Source: Meandrina meandrites (lineage: Eukaryota > Cnidaria > Anthozoa > Scleractinia > Meandrinidae). From it: a DNA stretch of 64,000 nt. The number at the start of each line of letters is the position of its first letter. Positions within the stretch are counted from its first letter, which is position 1. The stretch covers positions 25,397,472-25,461,471 of the forward strand of contig OY855914.1 in NCBI GenBank assembly GCA_963693305.1. The letters run 5' to 3'. This document shows positions 42,513 to 52,169 of the stretch, in pieces. The notes under the pieces are model-generated. The model did not search any database, was not told the origin of the DNA, and saw nothing but the letters and a program-made list of their open reading frames with translations. A program made the position numbers and the translations under genes.

Positions 42513-43658
42513 ATGAACTTAACATGCAACGGCTCCTGGGTCAACATTACCAGCTTTTCTACAAATGAGCCAAATCAAAGTGTATCAGGTAATCACTCGT
42601 CTTGCCCTAGCGCCTCTCTACAGTCAGCTCCTCCAGTCAACCCGTATGAAGATTTTTACAAAGCCGCTTTTGGTTCTTCCATCTTTATAATCGTTGTCTC
42701 GCTCACAACCATCTTGGCCAACAGTGTTCTTCTGTTCGTTTTCTACGTCGACCCACAAAAAATGTTTCGAAATCCAACAACATTTTTTCTTATCGGTTTG
42801 GCTATAGTCGACATACTGACAGCACTTGTCCAAGAACCCATATACGCGACTTGTTTCATGCTGCTGTATTTTCAACATCCTTCGACAAAGAAATGCGTGC
42901 CTTTCCTGGATACTGGAAGGTATTTTGGAGCTTTTGCTATGACTGCATCGTTCTTAATAGTTTTGGTCTTTACCGTGACGCAGTATATCGTGATTTCATC
43001 GCCTCTAAAGTACGGCCGCATGGTGACAAAGAAGAAGGTCTTGATTAGTGTCGCGGCCATCTATCTTTACTCAGCAACGTTCTGGTGCCTGCATTTGATG
43101 GGTGTGTCTCCATATGTTCAGGCCATCATGGAACTTTTCATTCACAGCTATCTTTTACCCATTATCAATATCGCTTTTTACATGCTGTTGCATTACGTCA
43201 TGAGAAAGAAGATGACAGCAAGAAAATCACTTCAAGGGCAAACTGAAAAAGCAGAAAGCGGTAAACAAACCCAAGTGCAGCGCAACTTTGTTCGTGTGAA
43301 TCTCATGCTTCTTGCCGTGTTGATTGCATGCAACACGCCATCAACTGTCGTGTCGACCATAAGGCTGTTCATGGAGGACAACAAAAACGTTCCTTCTGCG
43401 AAGAACCTGATTGCAAACCTGATGGTAGATAACGTGCTTTACTTGAAATTCCTGTTAGACCCGTTTGTGTACGCGTGGCGCATGGTGAAGTATCGAGAGG
43501 CGTTTTATAGAAGCATCAGGCGCAAAGGAACTGGCACTACGTCGCATGACAGCACACGCTCTATCCAAGGTAGAGAAACCCAGCAAATGGAATTTTCAAG
43601 CGCTCCATCAAGCGGATCAGTGGTAACTTTGTTGAGCTTTAAAAGTCTGGAATATTAA
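42513..43658 (+). CDS. TQY-type class A GPCR, group A
   Basis: 381-residue single-exon receptor with ATG start MNLTCNGSWVN. TM1 about 56-80; VDPQKMFRNPTTFF in loop 1; LAIVD aspartate 100; Cys114 and Cys128; TQY at 156-158; CNTPS in TM6; DPFVY at 316-320; terminal SVVTLLSFKSLEY. Intracellular loop 3 is basic and matches 37688-38824 in length but has diverged (TARKSLQGQTEKAESGK). It is the second copy of the 37688 duplication; the 5' flank and promoter are conserved. A DNA element is inserted 16 bp past its stop and probably lies in its 3' UTR. Confidence 0.95.
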   Translation: MNLTCNGSWVNITSFSTNEPNQSVSGNHSSCPSASLQSAPPVNPYEDFYKAAFGSSIFIIVVSLTTILANSVLLFVFYVDPQKMFRNPTTFFLIGLAIVDILTALVQEPIYATCFMLLYFQHPSTKKCVPFLDTGRYFGAFAMTASFLIVLVFTVTQYIVISSPLKYGRMVTKKKVLISVAAIYLYSATFWCLHLMGVSPYVQAIMELFIHSYLLPIINIAFYMLLHYVMRKKMTARKSLQGQTEKAESGKQTQVQRNFVRVNLMLLAVLIACNTPSTVVSTIRLFMEDNKNVPSAKNLIANLMVDNVLYLKFLLDPFVYAWRMVKYREAFYRSIRRKGTGTTSHDSTRSIQGRETQQMEFSSAPSSGSVVTLLSFKSLEY

Positions 43659-43674
43659 AATTCTTTGCACCTAA

Positions 43675-44225
43675 GGGCCTATCATCGCTTGCGTGTTCTT
43701 TCTTTGTAGTCGGTCGTGATTTGCTGCCCACAAATCTTCGGCTGTTTGTTGTTTGCGAGCAATTCAGCAAATTTTGGTTTTTGAATACGCACGTGAGTCC
43801 TCTTGAAGATCAGACGCCTTCGAACGGGCATCGGTAATGAAACTTTCCACTGCTTGCTGCTTTATGTCTCACGGAAACGGGATAATCAGTGATTAGAACT
43901 GAATTCAATGCAAATATAGATTAAAAAACTCATTATCAAAGTGAAAATTCAGTTTCAAGACCCCGTGGTAGTGCAGGTGGTAATTACTAGCTATTACTTC
44001 GTGACAGATTGTAAACAAGGAAATACATTTTTGTTTATTTTGTCGATTTTGTCCAGTGTTTTCCCAGAATAAATTTTGTCGACGGTGCTTTTAAAAATTT
44101 ACAGTGCGCTTCAGCCAGAATTTTTCAAGTGGCAACAAAACCATCCTCACTTGTACAACGTTGGTCATGACAGAACACTTGTCTTAATAAACAACGTTTT
44201 TGCTATGGCTAGTGCGGATAGGCCC
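43675..44225. mobile_element. Non-autonomous DNA element, TAA target duplication (Harbinger-like)
   Basis: 551-bp element with 9-bp perfect inverted ends (GGGCCTATC at 43675-43683; GATAGGCCC at 44217-44225) and further imperfect matching inward, flanked by TAA (43672-43674 and 44226-44228). The duplicate locus after 38824 carries the uninterrupted site ('gcctaattcttatgt' against 'cacctaa...taactctgat'), supporting the boundaries. No coding region. Confidence 0.8.
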
Positions 44226-44228
44226 TAA

Positions 44229-45832
44229 CTCTGATTTGTTTAATATGTCCTCTATATCGATCTAGGAAATAGTTTCCTCTGGATGATCAATACTGCTTTT
44301 ACTCGCCAGTATTATTTGTAAATGAGAAAAATCTAGTTAATAGATGGTAAACAAAGTAACTGTAAATATTACATGTAAGATATTATCAGTTTATAGGCAG
44401 CTGTAAATAAAGTGATTGTGGCAGCGTAGTGGCAGTTGCAGTTATAGTGGTAATGGAACTGCTGGTAGCCGTGGCAGGGGTAGCGGCGGTTACAGTTGCA
44501 GTGGCAGTGACAATGGTATGGTGAGGGCAATGATTGTGGCACTAGCAGTTGCAGTTAAGGTTGTGAAGGAAGGCCCGCTAGAAGTCGTGATGGCGATGGC
44601 GTTAGCGATGGTGATGGTGATGGCAATGGTAGAGACCGTGGTACGGAAGTGGCGATCACGGTGGCCGTGGAAGTGCTGGTTCAAGTAGAGGTAGTATACA
44701 GCAATGGTGCTGATAGTGCTGACATTGAGAGTGGCGATGGTGGTAGAATATAGCGGTGATGATGATGGTGATGGCGGTAGTTATGCTAATAGTAGCATTA
44801 TATAGTGGGTGGTGTTGCAACTACAGTTGAGGCCCTACTTTGTTATTAGAAGCTGTCATAAAGAACCTATCCCGTAATCGGGTGTGGCTTCCTTTGGGGT
44901 CAGCCAACCGAGCTTGTTCATTAAATTGGTTTTCAAAGCTCTCGAATAAGCGGCGACCTTTGAGTGACTGACTGCAACGGGTCAGCACTGCACGTGATCG
45001 CATACTAAACCTTAGTATTGCTTGTTATATATTAGTATATCTTAATTTTATTATTGATACTGGAAGGTAAGAAACAGAAAAACCTACATCGTTTGAAAAG
45101 ACGATTTCACGGAGATTATCCAAATCATTAATTTTTACCAAAAGAATTCCCTTTCTGCAAAAAATATTTTAGCTTGAACGAGGAAAAAAGTAATATTTTA
45201 GCGGACTCATTTAATTTATCAGCTTCTAAAGTTAAAAATGCAAGTATTTATCTACTTACGTGTTTAAAAGACACTGTAGACTACTTAACTACTCTGAAAG
45301 TAGTGGTAAGCTTAACTCATGAAAAACCACTATAGTTGAACATCTAATTTTTGGACGACACACAGAAAACACTTGAAGAGTTTAGCCTCAACTTTTCAAG
45401 CCGTACGTAGTCCATTTCCATCCTAACCATCTTCAGCCGAAGACGCTTCAGTGCTAACAGGTTCAGTGCCCTAATAAAGCAATTGCCAACAAAAATGGAC
45501 CATTATTTTTAGGTTTCTTACGGCACAAAAATCTGTAAAATCCGTGACGAAGCCCTTTTAATTTACAACTTGCAGTGAAATTATCGTTCCAGATATGCAG
45601 GCGCGCAATACAAAGTGGGTGGGTCAGACTCTTTAAGGATTATAAATAAAGCATTACTCAGCTTGTACATATTTACACGTTACGTTGCTAACAAGAGGTA
45701 ACTATGAAGATTGCTGGAACATTGTTGTAATAATGTAAATTTCTTAGAACGTAATAACTACATATATAGAAAAATGCTAAAATGTGAAAAACAATAAATT
45801 AAACTTGCTTTACCCAGTCATGCATGCTGAAT
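44229..45832. repeat. 3' flank with GTGG-rich repeat, duplicate of 38840-41060
   Basis: 44415-44800 is irregular GTGG/GATGG low-complexity DNA; 44820-45000 carries 'cctttggggtcagccaac' matching the flank near 39995; 45010-45830 matches 40480-41050. Frames through the repeat are artefacts. Confidence 0.65.
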
Positions 45833-46292
45833 GATACTAAATGTAATGTACTTTAATAAATGGGAAACAAACTGAAACTGAAATGAAGTTGTTGTTATAA
45901 CATTCTCCCGAAGTTTCAGTTTCTATGTGCAAGTTTTTAATTGAGTTCACGACGACGCTAGGTCCACTGAGAAATCGGTTGCCAGCCAACCGTGTTTATC
46001 ACTGCCACGTCCCAGTCCACTGATCATATTTTTCACTGTTGACTTTTAGATACCATTAAAACGCTATGAAAGACACATTTACTGAGAGGAAATGTCATCA
46101 AATGCTGCTGAGTCTGTTAAAGGATGCAGAACTGAGATCAAAATTAAAAACAAGAATATTAAATATTTATCAAGGGTAGTGCTCCCACCAAAATTCAGCC
46201 AAACCCAAAACAAAGGTCGATTTATATAAAAGAAATATATTAATACTTCTGAAAAGAGATGTCATACGATATTGGCATGCCAGCATCTTTTA
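45833..46292 (+). repeat. Left arm of a large inverted duplication around gene 47582-48655
   Basis: About 460 bp nearly complementary to 49381-49860, with matching words throughout: 'aaataaatgggaaac'-type start, 'gagttcacgacgacgctag', 'tcaagggtagt', 'catacgatattggcatgc'. Similarity by eye is high with small indels. The arms are about 3.1 kb apart. Confidence 0.85.
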
Positions 46293-47211
46293 AGAGCCAC
46301 TAAATGTGTGAGAAAAACCTCTCTTTTTCTTATCAACTTTAAGTTATCTGTTATTGTAGTGTCGATTAACGGACACATATACAAAGACTCACCAATTCAT
46401 GATGGCTTGGCATGGTCAAAGTTATTTCGAATAAAATCGTAAGCCAATCAAATGGGTCTTTCAAGTTCTTCAGGTTGATTTCTTTATTAAAAAGACAAAA
46501 TTAATGTGGCAATTTAACAAAGCATCGAGTTGGAAAATCTCATGCCGTGCAATATATTCGGTAACTCATTAGATATTTTAAAATTATTCTTCAGTAAAAT
46601 TTGACCCTTATTGATAATTATATTCCTGAGAAGCAACCAGATGATCACAAAACTCCCTGCTTTGTCCAAAAAGTTTTCGTTTCGACACCTCAACATGCAT
46701 GAGGCGATCAATTGTTACTGTAAATGTGAAGCATCAAAAGTAATTCCACATCTCTAGATCTTGTCATTCCTGATCGAGAACAAACCAGCTTGTCATGAAA
46801 TTTCCTATATACATGTAAATGCCAAATAACTTTTTTCTTTATCTCAACATTACTTGACCCTCTTAAGATAATTGATGTCGTAAGTGTCAATACTGCAAAG
46901 CAGTAAAATTAAATTGATTTAATATCCTTGAGAATTAACCAGATGGCACGAAACATCTCCCTGTTATGCTAAATAAATTTTTTTCTCAACCGTAGCCTCC
47001 CGTTAGTAAACAGAAATAGTCAGAATTGTTAATGTAAAGTATCAAGTCAGGCAGAGAGACTGGATATTTTTCTTCCCCATAAAATAAAACTTTCTGCGAA
47101 CGGGCGTGAACGAGACACCAGTGGGTACAATAGGTAAAAGAGGACGACAAATTACTTGCGAAACATATATAGCGAATTTAATTTGATTATTTAACTGCAT
47201 ACTTCAAGACG
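46293..47211. other. Intergenic inside the inverted duplication, no gene seen
   Basis: 0.9 kb AT-rich DNA. Weak internal similarity: 'gcatcaaaagtaattccac..cttgtcattcctgatcg' near 46733 and 'gagaattaaccagatggcacgaaac' near 46930 resemble 'gagaagcaaccagatgatcacaaaac' near 46629. Confidence 0.45.
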
Positions 47212-47347
47212 TAATACCTGATTCACACCAACAAAACATGTTTAGTTGAACCAGGTTTAAGAAAATGAAAATCAGCAACAGAGATTTGACAGAATAAATT
47301 TTACATTTTTAAAACATGTTTAAGCTTTGGTGTGAATGGGGTATAAG
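47212..47347. mobile_element. Very short palindromic repeat element
   Basis: 136 bp with imperfect inverted ends of about 20 bp sharing 'attcacacca' (47221) and 'tggtgtgaat' (47328), with 'aacatgttta' near both arms. It lies about 235 bp upstream of the ATG at 47582. No clear target duplication. Confidence 0.5.
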
Positions 47348-47581
47348 TCCGAAAATTAAAGAAAAAAAGCCGGTAATTGAAAATTGTTAACTTATGCCAC
47401 AAACAATACAAATATAATATCGCTACGTACAGCGCTGTTTATTAATCTCCAGTTGTCACTTTTCATGCGTTTTAACATCAGCACCTGGGAAAATTCTCAC
47501 TTCCTCAGTCAAAATTTAGAGTGACCTGCCACGGCCCGGTTAGTTTGATAAGTAATCAACTCGTGAAAAAGCTTGTCCGAG

Positions 47582-48655
47582 ATGAACCTTACATGCAACA
47601 ACTCCTGGGCCAACAACTCCTCAAACGTAAACGGACTAAATCAAAGTGTGGCTGCCAAACTTTCAGTTTGCACTGATCCCACAGCTCAGAGTCCACCGGC
47701 GATCAATCCGTTTGAAGATTTCAACAAAGCCGCTTTTGGTTCCGCCATCTTCATCTTCGCGGTTTCGCTCACGACAGTCATTGTCAACAGCCTTCTACTT
47801 TTCATTTTCTTTGTCGACCCACTGAAAATTCTCCGCACCCCAACCGCGTACTTTCTCATCGGTTTGGCCATTGTCGACTTGTTAACAGGGCTGGTGCAAG
47901 AACCCATATACGCCACTTGCTTCATGTTTTTATACTTCCAACATCCTTTGGTGCCGGAATGCCTACCATACATGAATTTTGCACTTTATTTTGCAACGTT
48001 CTCTATAACGGTATCGTTGATAATCGTTTTTGCTTTTACCGTGACCCAGTATATCGTGGTTGCATCGCCTCTGAAGTACGGCCGTTTAGTCACAAAGAGG
48101 AAAGTCGTAAGCAGCATTTTCTCCATCTATCTTTACACTGCAATCTTCTCTTGTCTGCCTTTGATGGGGGTGCCGCAAAACGTTCACAATGCCATAACGT
48201 TGTTCCTTCACAACTATGCGTTGGTCCTGATCACCATCGCTTTCTACATCCTTCTGCACTACACAGTGAAAAGGAAGATGGCGACAGGAAACTCACTACA
48301 GAACGAAAGTACATCTCGCGAGGAAAGTAGACATACCCAAGTACAACGCAACTTTGTTCGCTTGAATGTAATACTTCTTATTTTGTTGATTGTGTGTTTC
48401 GTGCCTACAATGATCATCATGACTATAAGACTGCTCATGGAAGATGATGCGTCTTCCGCGCAAAATGTTCTGATTGCAAACTTGATGATAGATAACCTGC
48501 ATTACCTGAAGTTCCTGTTAGATCCGTTCGTGTATGCGTGGCGCATGCCGAAGTATCGGGAATCTCTCAGTAAAGTTGTTTGTCGTCGAAATATTGGCAA
48601 AGAATCGAGTCGAAATGGAAATAAAAGTAAGCCAACAACAGTAATTAACAATTAG
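47582..48655 (+). CDS. TQY-type class A GPCR, group A, C-tail truncated by insertion
   Basis: 357-residue single-exon receptor starting at the ATG at 47582 (three earlier codons start with TTG). All seven TMs are present: VNSLLL in TM1 (68-73), LAIVD aspartate 99, Cys113 and Cys127, TQY 155-157, CFVPT in TM6 (272-276), DPFVY 314-318. The tail ends at PTTVINN; the closest relative 57473-58630 continues for about 26 more residues to a TITLLSF motif. A 482-bp element starting at 48648 supplies the last codons and the stop. The receptor may still fold and signal, but it lacks the terminal motif found in every other TQY copy here, so it could be functional, mis-regulated or on the way to a pseudogene. 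Confidence 0.92.
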   Translation: MNLTCNNSWANNSSNVNGLNQSVAAKLSVCTDPTAQSPPAINPFEDFNKAAFGSAIFIFAVSLTTVIVNSLLLFIFFVDPLKILRTPTAYFLIGLAIVDLLTGLVQEPIYATCFMFLYFQHPLVPECLPYMNFALYFATFSITVSLIIVFAFTVTQYIVVASPLKYGRLVTKRKVVSSIFSIYLYTAIFSCLPLMGVPQNVHNAITLFLHNYALVLITIAFYILLHYTVKRKMATGNSLQNESTSREESRHTQVQRNFVRLNVILLILLIVCFVPTMIIMTIRLLMEDDASSAQNVLIANLMIDNLHYLKFLLDPFVYAWRMPKYRESLSKVVCRRNIGKESSRNGNKSKPTTVINN

Positions 48656-49129
48656 ATTATGAGCTCGAGATTTCTATGAGGTGATAGTTGATGAGGCCGC
48701 AGGCCGAATCAACTATCACCTTATAGAAATTGAGAGCGAATAATCTAATTGTTTTAGTAGAATTCTAACTGAAATAAACGCAAATAATGGTTTCTAATTA
48801 TTTTTCTACGCATTATCGAACTATTAAACGCTTTAACAAAATCGCACGCATTGAATTGTCCTTGGTAAATTTGCAGTTGTTTATGCGCGCGCACCCGTTT
48901 TTCAATAATTTCAAGCTTTTAAAGTCAAGAAACCGCTAATGTCCTTCTTTTAGTCTTCTCGGGAATTTTTTTATCCATTTACATCTAAACTTCCAAAACT
49001 TCGAAAAAACGATAAAAACGTCGCATTTTGTGGACGACCTTCGGCAACTGCACACTAATGGCTGATAGTGTTCAAAAGCTCAGCCAATCACATTGCAGCA
49101 TTTGCATTAGTGTACTAGTAGAATTCTAC
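48648..49129. mobile_element. 482-bp insertion element with hairpin end, 6-bp TAATTA duplication
   Basis: Inserted into the 3' coding end of the receptor; flanked by TAATTA at 48642-48647 and 49130-49135. The first 105 bp (48648-48752) form a long near-perfect hairpin: 'acaattagattat' pairs with 'ataatctaattgt' and 'ggtgatagttgat' with 'atcaactatcacc'. A 'tagtagaattcta' word occurs just after the hairpin and again near the right end. No protein is encoded. The superfamily is not clear. Confidence 0.75.
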
Positions 49130-49135
49130 TAATTA

Positions 49136-49286
49136 GCGTTAGTGAATTCACAACTACATGACTGAGCAGCTCTAAAAATTTTCACACGGCGGGACGGATT
49201 AATGCAATTGTATTAGCCGAATTTACGAACAGCGCGTATGCATGTTTTACTCTTTCAAAAATCCTGCTGGACCATATTTCTTCTGA
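49136..49286 (+). pseudogene. Displaced 3' end of receptor 47582-48655
   Basis: Aligns with the last codons and 3' UTR of 57473-58630: 'agtgaattcacaactaca' is shared, then 'ctgagc', 'taaaaat', 'cacacgg', and beyond the stop 'gcgtatgcatgttttactct' and 'ggaccat'. About 21 bp coding for the ITLL part of the terminal motif is missing between two short repeats, so the remnant is decaying. It is separated from its gene by the 482-bp insertion. Confidence 0.8.
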
Positions 49287-49379
49287 AAATACTCCTAGTC
49301 GCTTCATGCTACGGAAACCGGGGATAAGCACCGGCCTGATGGGCCACTTGGCTCGTATGCAGACTTTACCTTTACCTTA
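49287..49379 (+). mobile_element. 5'-truncated SINE tail
   Basis: Matches the last 90 bp of the SINE at 28968-29271 ('actcctagtcgcttcat', 'ctacggaaaccggg', 'cttggctcgt', 'gcagactttac') and ends in a short (tttacc) repeat. It abuts the right arm of the inverted duplication. Confidence 0.8.
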
Positions 49380-49380
49380 C

Positions 49381-49860
49381 TAAAAGATGCTTGCATGCCA
49401 ATATCGTATGAGATCTCTTTTTAGAAGTATCACGAATATATATCTTTTATATAAATCGAACTTTGTTTTGGGTTTGGCTGAGTTTTGGTGGAAGTACTAC
49501 CCTTGATAAATATTTAATATTCTTGTTGTTAATTTTGATCTCAGTTCTGCATCCTTTAACAGACTCAGCAGTATTCGATGGCATTTCCTCTCAGTAAATG
49601 TGTCTTTCATAACGTTTCAGTGGCATCTAAAAGTCAACAATGAAAAACATGATCAGTGGACTGGGATGTGGAATGATAAACACCAGTAGACGTTATTACA
49701 AAAGCCGTTGACTGGCAACCGATTTCTCAGTGGATCTAGCGTCGTCGTGAACTCAAATAAAAACTTCCACATAGCAACTGAAACTTCGTGAGAATGTTAT
49801 AATAACAACTTCATTTCTGTTTCAGTTTCCCATTTATTAAAGTACAGTACATTTAGTATC
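49381..49860 (-). repeat. Right arm of a large inverted duplication around gene 47582-48655
   Basis: Reverse-complement counterpart of 45833-46292, about 480 bp, ending in 'gtacatttagtatc'-type sequence complementary to the start of the left arm. Confidence 0.85.
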
Positions 49861-50174
49861 AAGACTCCACAGTAACTGTTGTGGGGAACTCCAGCAGGCA
49901 TGATTGAGAAGATTGGCATCCCTTCCCAGTTACAACCACCCCCTTGTAAAAACATTACTGCGAAGACTCTAAAGATTACGAAGACGTCGGAAAAGCCGAA
50001 GTTGGCCCGATGATATTTCCTGATGATCCAAAAGTTCGACTACCGAAGATATATTTCCGACAGTTATCTTAAGCTCGAAAAATATGTAGGTCCCCAATAG
50101 GCCAGGGGGTTAGGGATCCGGGATTTGGCTTATTTGAATGCCGGGATCCGGGATTCTAGAAGGAAAGGGGAGGA
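49861..50174. other. Intergenic, no gene seen
   Basis: About 310 bp with nothing recognisable apart from a doubled 'gggatccgggat' pair near 50114-50155. Confidence 0.4.
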
Positions 50175-50440
50175 GGGATGGCGCAGTGGTGAGAGCGCTC
50201 GCTTCCCACCAATGTGGCCCGGGTTTGATTCCCGGACCCGGCGTCATATGTGGGTTGAGTTTGTTGTTGGTTCTCGTCCCTGCTCCGAGGGTTTTTCTCC
50301 GGGTTCTCCGGTTTTCCTCCCTCCACAAAAACCAACACTTCCAAATTCCAATTCGATCGGGAATTCGAGGGCCACAGGTTTGTCAGTCGCGAGACTGTTA
50401 CGTGCTACCCTCGTTAAACATAGTTGAATTATGATTAATT
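50175..50440 (+). mobile_element. tRNA-derived SINE
   Basis: The head at about 50175-50245 has a pol III A box ('tggcgcagtggtgagagc') and a B box ('gggtttgattccc') at tRNA-like spacing. The body 'tgtgggttgagtttgttg', 'gctccgagggttt' recurs in the degraded copy at 10061-10195. It is followed by an AT-rich tail (50423-50480) of 'ttaattatgaa' repeats. The open frames of about 100 codons through it are artefacts. Confidence 0.85.
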
Positions 50441-50480
50441 ATGAATTATGAATTAATTATAATTAATTAGTTATAATTAT

Positions 50481-51236
50481 GAAAGGGAGCGAGATTTGGG
50501 TAATTCATTTTGAAAGCACTCATACTTCACAGATACTAACGAAAAGCAATCATTACTAAGTCAGATTGTTAAACACATCGTGCCAACCAACTGTGGCATT
50601 GTGTTACATGTAATCAATCAAATCCTCTAATGAAAACCCCGCACGCTTGGCGTTATGCTCACTTTTTAGAGTAATTGTGTTGTGTCCTTACGAATATCAT
50701 GTTCCATTTTGTCATCGGTTTTAATCATATTTCCTCGCAATACTTTAGTCACAGTTTTGAAAATGTAGTGTTTATTCTAAATAAAAGAGGAATTCGCACA
50801 CAATTTCCAATTTCCTTCTCGTAAAAACTTTGTTTAAATAAAAATGAAGATTAAGCAATATGTTTCTCAATAAGCCAGAAAGGCAATCACCGGCTGAAAA
50901 GGGCGGCTTAAGTTTTAGTTTCTTTCATCGCCTCGAAATACACACAATTTACAATTTATATCAAATCTCCTTCGCATTTTTTATTTATTTCTGTAAATCA
51001 TGCAAGCTTCCATGGGGTGTATAATAATACCCACGATTGAAATATGATTGAAATGTACCACTCTGTCTCACCTAGATCTATAAGGTTTATTTATTAGATT
51101 TTACAACTTTATTTCCAGAATCAGCTTGTCACAGCCATTAGAAACAACTACAAATTGTTAATTGAGATTTTTAATCCCTGCTCACAAATTTTCTAAAATT
51201 ATACCCTTTATCAAAATAAGTTTTAGCAGCTATAAA
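50481..51236. other. Intergenic, 3' side of GPCR 51237-52169
   Basis: About 750 bp AT-rich, no gene. 'ttctaaataaaagag' near 50774 includes AATAAA on plus; nothing decisive for the minus-strand gene. Confidence 0.4.
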
Positions 51237-52169
51237 CTATAAGAAGAAAAACAACTGCTTTATCGTATCTTTCACTGCTTGCCTTACCTCCCTAATTTTC
51301 CAGCAGTAAAGAATTGGGTTTAGAGACGAGTTTAAGAAGATAGGTGTAATTGTCAATATAAAAGCGATCTTAGAACCTAAGGGCCTATCAAGAGAAGCTG
51401 CTACTGTTATTGCTACACAATATGGAAAATAGCAAGCAAGTAATGTCATTTGTAGCCACAATGCAGTCGACACAGTTTTTCTGTATCGTGTCATGTTCAG
51501 TGGGCCAATTGCTCCTCCATGCGGCTGTGGCTGTTGAACGTGCTCGTGTACTTGAATGTGGTGGCGGCGAAGAGTGTGATACATCTTTACATAACAGAAG
51601 GTTGAGGTTACCATACACAGTAGCAGTAGTGTAGAAACAAGACGTCCTGCAACAGTGGCGTCGAAGATGAGAGTCGATGGGATAATACCGCCCGAAAACC
51701 AAGTAACAACAACAAGCATTCGAACTCGCTTTAAAGTTACAACTTGTCTGTATCTCATCCTCAGCAACAGGGCCAGTAACCTGTCTACACTTATCGCAGT
51801 TAATGTAAACAACGAAACGCCACTGAACATCATACCAGTCAAAGTTGCTAGAGCAAAACTGAACTGACAGAGACTCCAGTTTTCTTTTGTCAGAGCCAGC
51901 AAGTAGACAACGTAGAAAGGTTGTGGAATTAACCCCACACAGAGATCGGTGCATGCGAGGCAACGGAAAAAAAGTTTCGATGGAGGGTGAAGGGATGACT
52001 CCTTCTGCAGGGCGACAAGGATTAAAACATTACCTAGAACTGCTGCGATGGACAGGAGAGTATTCAATGCTGCGAAAAATACATTCTGGAATAATCCTTG
52101 CGCGAGAGTTGCCGCGCAAAATGGTAGCTGAGTTGACAAAGGTCTTCCGTCTGCAGTCGAATTTGCCAT
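51237..52169 (-). CDS. Class A GPCR of a different, canonical branch
   Basis: 310-residue single-exon receptor, clearly not a TQY paralogue. TM1 carries GNVLIL (46-51), TM2 LACTD with aspartate 75, loop-1 Trp98 and Cys101 (the classic disulfide site), TM3 SVDRLLAL with Asp-Arg-Leu at 129-131, Trp157 in TM4, ACYFPYC in TM6 near 245-251, and canonical NPILY at 284-288 in TM7. Intracellular loop 3 holds a His/Gln-rich stretch (HVQQPQPHGG). The C-tail is very short, ending KQLFFFL. This set of motifs resembles amine/adenosine/melanocortin-like class A receptors; the ligand is not identifiable. It sits alone between group A genes, on minus, and shares no flanking sequence with them that I can see. 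Confidence 0.92.
   Translation of the reverse strand: MANSTADGRPLSTQLPFCAATLAQGLFQNVFFAALNTLLSIAAVLGNVLILVALQKESSLHPPSKLFFRCLACTDLCVGLIPQPFYVVYLLALTKENWSLCQFSFALATLTGMMFSGVSLFTLTAISVDRLLALLLRMRYRQVVTLKRVRMLVVVTWFSGGIIPSTLIFDATVAGRLVSTLLLLCMVTSTFCYVKMYHTLRRHHIQVHEHVQQPQPHGGAIGPLNMTRYRKTVSTALWLQMTLLACYFPYCVAITVAASLDRPLGSKIAFILTITPIFLNSSLNPILYCWKIREVRQAVKDTIKQLFFFL

Noticed and set aside
39012..44684. Gly/Ser/Val-rich open frames in GTGG tracts
   Set aside because: Low-complexity translation without start or domain support.
50110..50434. Open frames of about 100 codons
   Set aside because: They cover the tRNA-derived SINE and are repeat artefacts.
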